A stretch of DNA of 64,000 nucleotides from Dactylonectria macrodidyma (taxonomy: Eukaryota; Ascomycota; Sordariomycetes; Hypocreales; Nectriaceae), in NCBI GenBank assembly GCA_020744425.1, contig JAGMUV010000005.1, positions 1,054,001 through 1,118,000 of the forward strand, in the 5' to 3' direction. The position numbers were made by a program, and so were the translations under genes. Shown one piece after another: positions 22,034 to 33,037 of this stretch. The notes under the pieces were generated by a model that saw only the letters and a list, made by a program, of their open reading frames with translations, ran no database searches and was not told the origin of the DNA. Each line of letters starts with the position of its first letter. Position 1 is the stretch's first letter.

Positions 22034-24506
22034 CAATGGTCCGATCCGGCGGGACGGAAGGGCGACAAGGGTGGTTCGGATATGCGCAATCCTCCTCTGG
22101 GACTTTTGCGCATGCTCAGGCGTAGGGGCAGGCAGCGCGGCGGCGACTTGGCGACCGGACGTTGAAGGCGGGGCAAATGACGATTCCAGCGGTTCAAGGG
22201 ACGATCGGCTCTTCTTCACTTGTTCAGCGGGTTCTGTGTGTGTGTTTGGACCGTTTGCTGTTGGAAGCTGGAGAGTTGGAGAGGGTGAAAACCAGGTTGG
22301 AGAGGCGAGGCGCTGGACAGATCCGAGGTGCGTCAGTAAGGTACGTAGCATGTTAACCCCCCAAGTCCTGCTCAGGGAAGGAAAGGTTCTTTTTCTCGGG
22401 ATGGATGAAGAGGAAGGGGCGACCAGTGTGAGAGTGGCGTGACCCAGTTCGGGTTCAGTGCAACTTGGGTACCGTACCAGGCGCACACGGTTCTTGCGGT
22501 CGCAGAACTTGCGCAGGGCAGGTGAGATGGGTGAGGTGGGGGGAAGGTGGCCCAGGTACGTACCTCCTGCCAATGAGCCTCAGGCTGCGGGGATCCCCTG
22601 GTTAGCGCCGGCAGTGGGAGGGGGAAAAGTCTAAAAAAAGAGGGAAAAGAGGGAAAAGAGGAAAAAGAACGTCCAGGTTTGGTTGGATTCTGGAAGGGGG
22701 AGGGAGATTGACGAGCCGCAAGGTGGGACGCAGAGTCGATCCCGAAGCAAGGCTCAGGGGTTAGAGGACAGAGCCTTATCAGATCCAATGGAGGGGGGAA
22801 CAGTCGGATTGCACTTGCATGTGACGATCTTAGGTTGATGGTTAGCCTAGTAATTCCGACGATGCGGAACGGGGGAGCAAAGGTCGACCAAGCGAGTCAA
22901 TTTTCTTGCTGTATATTCGTATTTCCCTCAAGTGGAGGTGCGGGTGTCGCGCGACTTCTGGGACGAATCCATCCCTTTTATAAGGTTAGCGGATATCCCA
23001 CAGGGAAGCCTTTGAAAAAAGGGAATGTATTTGTGCGGCAGTACATACGGCACCTGACCCAAGGGATGGGATGGCGGCACAGGGCTCCTTTCATGCCCTG
23101 GAAGAGTGGGACACTGCATCAAGATCAAGATGCCAAGCCTCCATCTATTGTCACAGGCAGGCCAGATTAGGTAGGCAATGGCTGAACTGCTGTGTTATTG
23201 GTTGCCTGATTACTGTACACTGATGGCTGTTCAGTGGCTATTGTTCATTGTTCCACCGTGTTTCTAGAGTGAGAGTGAATCCCACCGCCAGCAGAGCGTC
23301 TCTTTCATCACGAATCACGTTCTCGAACATACCAAAAATGACAGTCATTGTTACTTGGGTCTTCCCTGCTCGAAGGCCGGTTGGGATTCTTCATTGTTGC
23401 CCTTGCCATCCTCACGTCTTGATTGATTGCCTGCCCCGATTGGGTGTCTCGACTAACACGCCTACATATGCACCATGCAGCCTCCCGTCGACATGTGTCA
23501 GCGCTAGTGTCGGTGTTTGGCATACAAGGATCCCGGTGGTTTGTCTCGTTTTCGCTCTCTAACTTGCTTTGGTTTTCCGACTATGCAAGTGGTGGTGACT
23601 TCAACCTCTGGGGTAGAATCGTCTGATGACATGGTGATTGTCTGGAAGCGGTAAACGTGAGATTAATCAGTGGATGGGCACTCTACAGGGCTTCCAAGTA
23701 TCTACTGGGATTATAAGGGGAGAATAATTTTGATGCATGATGTATTGCTTTGGCTACCATCTAAAGCACAAGCAAACCGATATCCATTTGCCAAGGTGTA
23801 GAGGGAGCGAAAAGAAATCGATGTGTGAAGAGAATACTCGTCTCTCCAAGATCGAGTCTACCGTAACTTCCAGCCATCCTTCGTACGCCGCTCTGTGAGC
23901 TGTGATTAGCCTTTCCTAGTGACTGACAACACAACTTTCCGTATTGTTCATGAGGAATTGCTGGCTGCTGAAAAAAAAAGAAAAGCGAGATCGTGCTCCC
24001 CTGAGACAAATTGTTAACTGATGGAAAAAGAAAAGTGAGATCGTGGCCCCTTGGGCATTTGTTCGAGGTCCAACTCAAGAAACAGCCTGAAGACTAATCC
24101 GGTCTCAGGATCGTGCAGTGCCTTGGGACTGGCGATAGCTGCGCAGAAAGTACACGATAATTGTATGGGTTGGACGTATATAATGAAGTACTGCGTGCTC
24201 GCCATGCACCTCATCAGCTGCCGACCCACTTTCGTCGGAGTAGAGAGCCATAAGTGTCAAGGGCATAAAAGAACAATAGACAACAGAGCAGAATAGAAGA
24301 ATGTTTTAGGCTAGGCTGGTCTGGGTATATCGCCGCCGTCAATCGATCCTTTGAATCTGCGAGGAGGCAGACATCCTGGTACTCAAAATTGTGGCTTTTG
24401 CCAGAGAGAGAGAGAAGCTGCACCTAACCAGGATGTTTTCAACGAAGATGTGTATTGGTCCTATTCGATAGGAAGACCAGGGGATGACCAAATCGCTTTT
24501 ATGGGA
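22034..24506. other. Upstream region of the JmjC gene and spacer
   Basis: A minus-strand open frame at 22028-22573 contains coding-looking sequence (LPAPTPEHAQKSQRRIAHI) in a different phase from the JmjC ORF. It could be an upstream exon, but I found no convincing donor before its stop. The rest, to 24506, has no supportable gene. Direct repeats lie at 23975-24052. Confidence 0.4.
23975..24052. repeat. Direct repeat, two 28-bp copies
   Basis: AAAAAGAAAAGCGAGATCGT followed by GCTCCCCT at 23975-24002 recurs as AAAAAGAAAAGTGAGATCGT followed by GGCCCCTT at 24025-24052. The offset is 50 bp with only a few mismatches. A small local duplication of unknown meaning. Confidence 0.8.
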
Positions 24507-25996
24507 TTAAACACGACTGTTCTCTTTACTGATCTGCAGTAAAGATACCTCATCAACCACAGACTGCAATCCCAGATATTTGATAGCATCCCCGTGGGAG
24601 CCAATCTCATCCGTCAACACCTGCTTCTCAACCTCAACAACCGTGCCCCAAGCATCAAGAACTTCAGGTTCCAGCTTCAAATCCCAAGTTCCCTTCCAGA
24701 CGAGTGACGCGTCATCTCCTTGGCAATATGTGAAGGAACAAGCCACCCCTCTTGACCCGTTCCACAGAACCATCCTCTCGAGCTTGGGCATATTCAGTGC
24801 TATCTTCGCTGCTACTCTTAGGAGTTTGTTGGTTTCGTGGGGTGTGGTCTTGGATATCGTCCGGGAGGTCAAAGAGAGGGATACTAGCCTGTTCCATCGC
24901 CAATGGGGCTGACAAGCGTTGAAGAAATCATGGGCATCAATCAGAAATGCGACCGAGAGATGCTCGAGTTGTCGGCTTCTGGCCGCAAATGCAGCACCTA
25001 CAGCAGGAGTCGGTATCCGAAGCCGGTCTAGATTTCGCCACGGGTCGGACCCTCGAGAAAGCTGGAATAGGTCAAGATAGTTCTTGTTAAAGTCCTCGAA
25101 TATCGTGACTTTCTTGATACTCGTTGGCAGTCGTCGGCTGATCATTTCTTCATAGTCTGTATTCTAAAGTTAGTTCTCTATCTCGAAGTCGAAGCTAGAT
25201 AGATGTAATGGATTGGATGCTTACTTCTTTCCCACCAGTGGTATGTATGTCTTATGGATAACTGCCATGGCTCATAACAGATCTCATCTAGCCGGGGCAG
25301 CTTTGACCAGAGATGTGATAGGGCCAAGGGGTCGAGTTGGCGGCGGCATTGACGCCGGAGTATGAACTTTGTCACGACATGCACCAAGGGAAGCTCTTGG
25401 GCGTCTTTCTCAAAGTTGACAAGGGACGGCTCAAATGGTCGTCGTAGCGCACCATCCGGAGGCGCATTAGTATTGCGGCCATGCCACCATCCATGGCGCG
25501 GATCGTGGGCATTCCCACTCTGTGCAAGAACCTCAAACTTGTCTTCGCCAGGCGCACCGAAATAGCTGTCCTTGAACCAATGCTCCGAGTCGCTTGGGGA
25601 GTAGGTGTTAAGCTCCAACGTCAAATGCCGTTCAAATTTGGCTTTCTTCCAGTTCCAGTTGGCCAAAATGGAGAACAACCTCGCGACTGATGCTGCTATG
25701 ATCTTGTCGTTTAAGCGAGACCATGTTCCTGACTCATCGCTTCCACAAGCCCGACATGTGTATCTCTTAAGCTCAATATTGAGCCAGATATGATCAATCT
25801 GCGCCGTCTGTTCCTCGGCTAGCTGGGCGAGGAAATCAAGGCAAGTCGGATGAAGCTTCAGATGCGAAAACTTTCTTTTCTCAATGACAGCCCTTCATTC
25901 CTTCGAAACAGTAGCATAGGGGGCTATCTCTTTATGATCCAGGAGTCGTTCGAGGATCATGTTGCGCAACTCGGGAGGCAATGACAGCCAGTTCAT
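24507..25996 (-). pseudogene. F-box/DUF6546 protein gene with one TGA
   Basis: Typical fungal F-box protein layout with a C-terminal DUF6546-like domain; such proteins likely pick substrates for SCF ubiquitin ligases. Exons on the minus strand are 25996-25225 and 25156-24507. The intron (GTAAGC...ATACAG with an AACTAAC branch) joins WWER to NYEEMISRRLP in frame. The F-box opens MNWLSLPPELRNMILERLL. Codon 34 (25897-25895) is TGA where related proteins have Trp in the stretch VSKE-W-RAVIEKRKF. Everything after it, 440 codons, stays open, with family features LHPTCLDFLAQL, a CRAC pair, SVARLFSILANW, MISRRLPTSIKKVTIFEDF and a C-terminal GDAIKYLGL. With Trp there it would be 473 residues. Either a very young pseudogene, an assembly error or a recoded stop. 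Confidence 0.82.
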
Positions 25997-27691
25997 CGTG
26001 GTGGTGGTGGTTTGTAGGAGTTTTGGCTTTAAGCTGAGAAAGGCCGGCTGTTGAAGGTGTGGATGTGGGAACAAGACAAGGAGGATCTAGAGTCTTCAGA
26101 TTTGGCGGAAGAACAAACAATTTATAAGCATGCAAACCATGCATGACAGAATCCCTCATCAAGCATGGAAGTTGACTTTGTGCACACATAAGAAATGTAG
26201 CTTTTAAAAAGCCGCGTTGTGAATTATGATACGGCAGGGATGCATCGTGTTAGGCCTCATTGTGTGTTTTAAACCTTCTTTATTGACTCATAACTCTGTT
26301 CTTCATTGCTTTTCTTAATTTCACCGAAGCTTTGTCTGGTTTAAATTTTCCTTTGCCTCCTCAGTAGCTAAAACCTTGAGTTTTAAGGATATTCAACAAG
26401 ACATTAACTAACAATAAGGAGCCTCTCTACCGGACCTACCCTTCACGCATACACCTTGCCATGCAACATGCGCATTGGCACTGTAAAGTTGGTTACAGAG
26501 CTCGTTAAGGTCTGCAGTCTCCATATTTGCGGCAGCCTCCATGTTGTCTAATATATTCTGGAAGGCTCTTTAATGTCGAAGTTAATACCCCATAGACTAA
26601 TTACAACTCTCTCCCCTTATAAACCTTCTATATAAGGAAGAAGATTCTAAGGCATGGCTAGCATCCATATTTGAAGCGCCGCCGGTTAATTATAAAGCGC
26701 GCCATAACCGCATAGGCGTTGTTTTTGTATATGCGTATTATGATTTCTGGTTTTTTGTGAATGTTGGTTTAAGTTGCATGGCTCACCCTGAAGTCGCGCG
26801 ATAGGTGTGGCAGCTCACCTCAGGCATTAACCACGAGCTCTGGCGGGAGGACCCACCATGGGAGAGCCAAATGCGCAAGTTCCCCTTAGTCTGTTGGTAT
26901 TAGTTCCCCTATTTCACGTTCAGCGGCAGATCAAAATCCAGCCTCTCTGTTGACGCAGACGATGTTTGAACTCAACTCGAAGGTGGCTTTGAATGCCACC
27001 TTTTACGTCTGCGAGATTCCAAATGTCCTACACCCGTAGTCTATCAACTTTGATAGTTTAGGTACTTGTACTCAAGAGGCACGCCGGAATTCTAGGCGTA
27101 CGAGCAGATGCCGCTGAAGGCGGGTAGTACAATTGAACCTTGTCTCGTCACAGCCGCACCCACAAAAAGTGGATTATGAGTACGGACGAAGCGGCATTCC
27201 GTCTCAATCTTCTAAAACTACCTATTTAAAGAGAGGCGCTGAGGCCCCGCTAAGCCGTGTGGTGGAGTTGGCGACTGGGCATTTGTTACTCTGCACTTAT
27301 ATACAAGTTCGCCATGGTTTTTTTTCTTGCTTAACAACCCCTCAAGAGAGTAAACGTTCGACAATTTCCCTGGAGGATATATACCTGTTTGACCACTTCA
27401 TTCCTACATCGGAGCGAGGACTTGGTCCAAGCATTCACAAGAGCGCGTCCCGTAATATTTTCGCGTGACGAGGGCCGTTGAATCCTTCGGGCTCCATGCG
27501 GTACGTAAAATCAGGCCACCACGGAATTCAGTCCTACGGGTGGTTTCTCAAACCCGAATACATCATGTAAGTATAAACAGTATCGACGTCGATTGTATCA
27601 TTCGCATGAGTTTTTTTGATTGGGTCGTTTCTGCTGGTCAATTGCACCAGACGTCTACACAATAGCTGTGATCAATTGCTTGGACATCCCA
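25997..27691. other. AT-rich spacer, probable repeat relic
   Basis: No supportable gene. From about 26.2 to 26.8 kb the DNA is clearly AT-richer, with TTATAAA/TTAATTATAAAG-type stretches resembling decayed transposon DNA, though no element can be named. A perfect hairpin, AAGGTGGC (26982-26989) with GCCACCTT (26997-27004) and a 7-nt loop, lies further right. Confidence 0.4.
26982..27004. repeat. Perfect 8-bp hairpin, 7-nt loop
   Basis: AAGGTGGC-TTTGAAT-GCCACCTT, followed by TT. It looks like a bacterial terminator but stands alone in fungal intergenic DNA, so it may be chance or part of a relic element. Confidence 0.6.
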
Positions 27692-29435
27692 ATGGCAGAC
27701 TTGGAAGCTCCGCGGAGGGTCCTGTTGCTGGTGACTACAGGCGGCTTTACACATGCTGGTAACGCCTTTCTCTGTCCCTCCCTCAACACCAAAAGAAAAA
27801 TCCCGAAAATGACTGACATAAAGATGTGAAACCTCTCCAGCCCCCGTGTTAGAAATCGGCGCGGTCCTCGCCTCCCGCGGCCATGAGATCCAATTTGCGA
27901 CCAACGCGGGCCAAGAGAGCTGGGCATCCGGGTATCCCTTCATCAAGACAGTTCACACGGTCGGCCCCGCGGCGCCGGAAGACGAGATGGAGGCGCACTA
28001 CGACCGGATGCGCGTGTGGCGGCCCGAGCACGGCTTCGCGCCCATGATGAAGTCCAAGTACCTGTTCGACCGCTTCTGGCCCGACGCCTACCGCAAGATG
28101 CGCGAGCTGTGCGCCGACCAGGCCACCCGGCCGAGCATCGTCGTCGCCGACTTCTTCGCCGAGCACGCCGCCCGCGATATGCTGCACCAGTTCGCCGTCC
28201 AGGTCGCCTGCGTGTGGCCGCAGATGCCCTACGGCATGGCGCCGTGCTCGTACCATCCAGGCCAACCGGGTTTCCAGCTCGAGATGACCGTTACGTCGGA
28301 GCACGCGTCGCTGGCCTCGCGTTTCCGCAATGAGCTGGTCCTTGTCCGCGCCTTGCCTGAGCTGCTGTATTACATCTGGTTCACCAAGCGCATGCGCAAG
28401 GCCGCGGGGGTCGAGTACAAGCTGCCCATCCAGACCAAGCCCGACTATCTCGTCCTCGTCAACTCCTTCTTCGGCTTGGAGGCCCCCAAGGAGCTGCCGC
28501 CGCTGATGGCCGCCGTCGGACCCATCCTGTCTGACAGCTACCCTCCGCTCGACGATGACCTCTCTGCTTTCCTCGACGCACACGACAAGACCGTCTACAT
28601 CTCACTCGGCACGCACATCTGCCTGCCTGGCTCCGACATCGACAACATCATCACCGGCCTCCTGCGGGCCCTCGACGCCGGCCACATCAACGGCGTCATC
28701 TGGGCCGTGCCGCGCCGGCCCCGAGCCAACTTCGACCCCACAAAGACCTTCCCCCGGGCCGACGGCTCGACCGTCTCCGCCGCCGACGTCCTCGGCGACA
28801 AGCACCCGGACTTCCGGCTGCCCGTCTTCGCCCCCCAGCGCGCCGTCCTCGCGCACCCTAACACGGCCCTCTTCCTCACCCATGGCGGCGGCTCCAGCGC
28901 CAACGAAGCCCTCTTCCACGGCGTGCCCGTCTTCGTCGTCGGCTACTTCTTCGACCAGCTGTGCAACAGCGCGCGCCTCATCCAAGCCGGCGTCGGCTTG
29001 TCCCTCGACAAGGGGGAGCTCAAGCCGGGCCTCATCGCGGAGACCATTGCTGAGATCCGCAGAGACGCTGATGGCAGCGTCGCCAGGAACGTGCATCGCA
29101 TGCAGCGCATCGCCCACATCGCGTCCCGGAGGAAGCACCTGGCTGCTGACTTGATCGAGGAGGTCATGGCCGACCAGGAGCTGCGATTCCAAGCCGGCGT
29201 CGAGCAAAGGCCCATGCACCTCCAGACTGCCGACGTCCGCATGCCATTGTGGAAGGCCCGGAACTGGGACATGTGGCTTGTTACTCTAACTGCGCTTGCA
29301 GCTGGGAGTCTGGCAGGTAGATGGATGTTGAGAGACGGGTGGAAGCGGTTGCCAGCAGTGTTGGGTTACTCGGTGGGTGTCGTCAAGGGCTACAGTCTCA
29401 TCCTATTCGAAAAGCGGTTTCAAGGGTGGAAGTAA
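27692..29435 (+). CDS. GT1-family UDP-glycosyltransferase with C-terminal anchor
   Basis: Transfers a sugar from a UDP-sugar to a small acceptor, probably a sterol, lipid or secondary metabolite. Exons are 27692-27758 and 27841-29435 (553 residues). The 82-nt intron (G|GTAACG...CTCCAG, TGACTGA branch) restores THAAPVLEIGAVLASRGHEIQF, the N-terminal nucleotide-sugar fold motif. The first exon is short (MADLEAPRRVLLLVTTGGF). The C-terminal donor-binding signature is present from about 369: THGGGSSANEALFHGVPVFV, followed by FFDQLCNSARL. Near the end there is a hydrophobic helix (WLVTLTALAAGSLAG, about 500-520) and a basic tail, as in membrane-anchored UGTs. No polyketide, NRPS or P450 gene is nearby, so it is not part of a visible biosynthetic cluster. 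The acceptor cannot be told. Confidence 0.92.
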
Positions 29436-30156
29436 AATAATTATCACAAAGGGACGAGCCCTTTAACGGGACTCTGGACGGGCGACGCATAGATTGGCCC
29501 ATGGCGGGCCACAAATCAGGTTTCACAGCGCTCCAGATAATTACATCTCCCCTCGAAACGGGATCCACCATCTTCTAGTCGTACAGAACATGTATTATAA
29601 AAACTCATTATCAGTCCTTCTAACAGGAGAAACGACCTCGAGAGCATTGAAAACGTTCTCTCGTCTCCTTCTGTACGTCTATTATCATTTCATCACAACC
29701 CACGCGCCGCGAGTGAAAGCAAAACCTCTCCCCTCGCTATTTGCAATGCGAAAGACTGGATACAGTCTCCTTTGCCCATGTGCGGGCATATAAAACATGT
29801 TGCCCCCCAAATGTATCATCAGACCCATGCATCAACGGAACCGTGTCCAACGCCGCGCCATGCGCAGCATTGCGTACCCAACAATGCCATGCTCTCATCC
29901 CTGCCACCGGCCAGTCGTCACCCAAATGTTGACCAGCACAATCACACTCCCTCGCCCTTCCTCGATTAACCTAAGACAGAAAAACGTGAGACACAGGGCG
30001 GGTTGGTCGTACGAGACCAAGAAAGCTCCGAGTCAAGTGGGTATCAAAGATAGTCCTCTCCTTTCAACGCAAATGCCGAGGCGCAGCGACTTGCGGTGAG
30101 GGACGGCACGAGTGTTAAGGTCCCCGGACGAACCCGCGACACAAAGAAATAGAAGT
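29436..30156. other. Spacer between convergent genes
   Basis: 3' flanks of the glycosyltransferase (+) and SPA2 (-). No gene seen. Confidence 0.45.
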
Positions 30157-33037
30157 TTATGAGAAATCGTCAGATGCTCCTGGATTTGCCAACCGATCCA
30201 CCCGGTGGACGAGATCCTTCGTTTCACGCGCCAGTTCGAAGGAAATGGGCGGCAGCGTCTGAGCCCACATGCGCCACTCGTTAGAATTGGTGCTGATGCC
30301 AATGTTGGCCATGTCCTCGCCACGATCACCGGCTTCAAGAAGTCGGGCTCGGCAGTTGCCTAGCCGGACCACCATGTCACTGTGGCCGTTCGACTGGACC
30401 TCGGTGATAATCTTGCCCACGATGACGGAGATGGAGCCGATTTGCGCGTTGATCTCTTGAATGTTGGCATCGCCACGCACGCTGCCCACCAGATTTTGGA
30501 TATCAGATACCAGCACAGCATTCTGATCCTCAACGTAAATCTTGCATCATGTTAGTACGTCTGATCGTAGTCGCCACCCCTCCACGGACTCACTTTGAGA
30601 TCCTCGGCGGCGTGGGCATCCTGCTGGTGAGCTCCGGGTCCGTTGATGTTGAGAGCGCTCGGGACGGCAGCAGGATAGCCCATTCCGTTGGTTATACCGT
30701 TTGACTTGGACATGGGTTGATTCCGGGAGTACGGGTCCGTGGATTCTCGGGGGGAGTTCACAGGGCTATAGGCCGATGAGTCTGCGCTTGCTCGGATACC
30801 TCCTAGGCCTTGGAACGGTGGGGGCAGGGGGAGCGTACCCTGGGAAACAGACACCTGGTCGGTGCTTTGGGGAGAAAAGAATCCAGTCGACTCCACGGGA
30901 GTTATGGTTCCTTCGTTCTCATCGTCGTCCAACTCCTCGTCGGGGGTGGGCCGGATCTTCGCCATTCGCAGGAGGTCCACAATGGCAACCGAAAGGTGCG
31001 ACGCGGCGGCGTCAAGTAGCGAAACGGGGGATATTCCGGCACCGGCTGCAAAGTTCTTGGATGCTGTGATCAGGTTATTCGCGGTCGCCGAGACCTTGGT
31101 TCGGAGCTGCTTCTGCTGTTGGCTGGCATCCTCATCGTGGACTTGGGCAACGTCGATATCTTTGGTGATGCGGCGGACGCCGACGACTACCGACTTCATG
31201 GCGTCAATCACCGTTTCCGGGTCTTCGGTCCGGGCCTTCTGTAGTAGCTCGTCAATCGCGATTTGGAACTTGGTAACGTGGACATCCTTAACGAGGCCTC
31301 GGTCGTTAGCGAATCCCTTTTCCCGGACATATTTGGCAGCGTCATGCTCGATCCCGACTCCCATGGAAGAAGCGCGCATGTTTCTCAGTTGCGTCTTGGT
31401 GCGAGCATAGCGATTCCTCCACTCTCGAACCTCATGTTCAAGCTGCTCGACATTCTTCTCGAGCTCAGCTTGTCGCTCGTATGTGGAACCGCTTTGCTGT
31501 GAGAGCATTCTCATTTCGCGCAAGAACTCCTCAGCTTCCCGCCGAACCTCTTCCGTTACCTGTTGTTGCTCCGCTAGGGAGTTTCGAAGATCCTCATTCT
31601 CTCGCTGGAGTTCTGAGTCTCCACCGGCGGATGGTATGTTCCGGGACCCTTGTTGAGCCGCAGCTAATTGGTCTTGGAGCTGCCGAGTCTCGGCGTCGTG
31701 GTCATCCCGTACCCTTTGTAGCTCTTGCTCCATCGACTCGTTCAAGTTTTGAGCCTTGGCTAATTTGTTCTCGAGGTCAAGCCGTAAGTCAGTCCACCCC
31801 TGTTTTTCAAGGTTTGCGGCAGTAGACCGTGCCCGCTCCGCATCCAACGCAGTATTCATCTCTTCCTCTTTCTTCTTCATGACATCTTCCATACCATCTA
31901 GCTTTCCCTGCAGATCCTGTATCTGTGCTTGATACTCTTCCATGAGCTTCTTATCAGCCTAGAATATGTTAGCGGTCGAGTATCCCGGCAAAAGTCGGAT
32001 ACACGCACTTCTGAGGTGATGCCGCTGCCGGCACTTCTCTTGCTTTCGCGGTTGCTCGTGACCTGTTCCAAGGCGAATGAGTCGCCTTCATCGTCCTCTT
32101 CTAGCATGGTGCTCTTGTTCGGCACGATAGTGTTGTTCTGGTTAAGCTGTTTCGGGGTTGGTCGTCCATAATCGCCATTGGGAATTCCTGGAGATGCTGG
32201 TATTCCGTAAGCATCTGATGGTGGAGGTCCTCTCATAGAGGGTGCGTCGGAGGGCCTTCTCATGCGGCTTTGACCCCTTGGGGGGAACCCATTACCATTA
32301 CCATTACCGTTGACGGGAGTGCCAGTCCGGCTGATCGGGCCACCACGGATCGACATGGGGCTTCCTTGACGTTGGAGGTCACCTCCGACAAATCGGGGAA
32401 AGCGGCGTTCGAGTTCGTGAAAGACATCTGCAGCAAGGTCTCGAAATCGTGGCGGTCCGAGGGAGGAGAGCCTCTGGCGGGCCTGGTTTCGCTTCGGGTG
32501 AAAGTTCTTTTCGGGGAGTAGAAAGGTGGGAACGGCGTTAGGGGCAGTGGGAGGAGCCCTGGCGGCGGCCTGCCTTCGGATCAACTCGTCAAAGACGTCG
32601 GTACTAAGCTCGTAAAACTGAACCGATGAGAGTCGCAGCAGCTTGTCGCGAGCCTTATTCGGTTGATGCTTGTGATTCGGATCGCGGGTGTTGAGGAAGG
32701 CTCGCAAGGCGACGTAATGTTCGCTGAGGATGGATTCGTCCAGATCGGCGCGTACGCTGTTGCGACCGTCATCGCTCCGGGCGTACATGTTGGTGCCCTG
32801 GCTGGACCGGGCGATGGAGGCGGGCGGCGAGGGACCGCCATTGCTCCGAGGCGCCGAGGGGAAGCCGTTCATGCTCATGTTGATGTTGGAGCCGCCCGAG
32901 TTCGGGGGTGAGGCGAGGTTGGAGCGGCCGTTGGGGTAGGAGCCTTCGTCGGCACCTTGGTACTTGGAGACGGAGAACTCGCTACCGCCTAAAGAGATGG
33001 GGGACAACGGCGCATTGCGGCTTGCACTGATGCTCAT
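30157..33037 (-). CDS. SPA2: Polarisome scaffold Spa2
   Basis: Scaffold of the polarisome at hyphal tips, where it links formin, MAPK-module and Rab-GAP proteins to polarised growth. Exons on the minus strand are 33037-32009, 31958-30594 and 30540-30157, giving 925 residues. Introns are 50 and 53 nt with CGCTAACA and TACTAACA branch sites. The N-terminus is Ser/Pro/Asn-rich. Two Spa2-homology (GIT-SHD) repeats follow: SEHYVALRAFLNTRD...FYELSTDVFDELIRR near 105-157, and HPKRNQARQRLSSLGPPRFRDLAADVFHELERRF near 178-214. A long coiled coil runs from about 345 to 540 (EEYQAQIQDLQGKL and onward). After a helical domain and a Pro/Ser linker comes the conserved C-terminal domain (EDQNAVLVSDIQNLVGSVR), about 800-925. 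Domain order and length match Spa2 well. Confidence 0.93.

Noticed and set aside
22028..22573. Upstream coding exon of the JmjC gene
   Set aside because: The peptide looks plausible but no usable donor precedes its stop and the phase does not match; left as an open question.
27692..29435. Secondary-metabolite cluster around the glycosyltransferase
   Set aside because: No core biosynthetic enzyme, P450 or regulator nearby; the neighbours are an F-box gene and SPA2.
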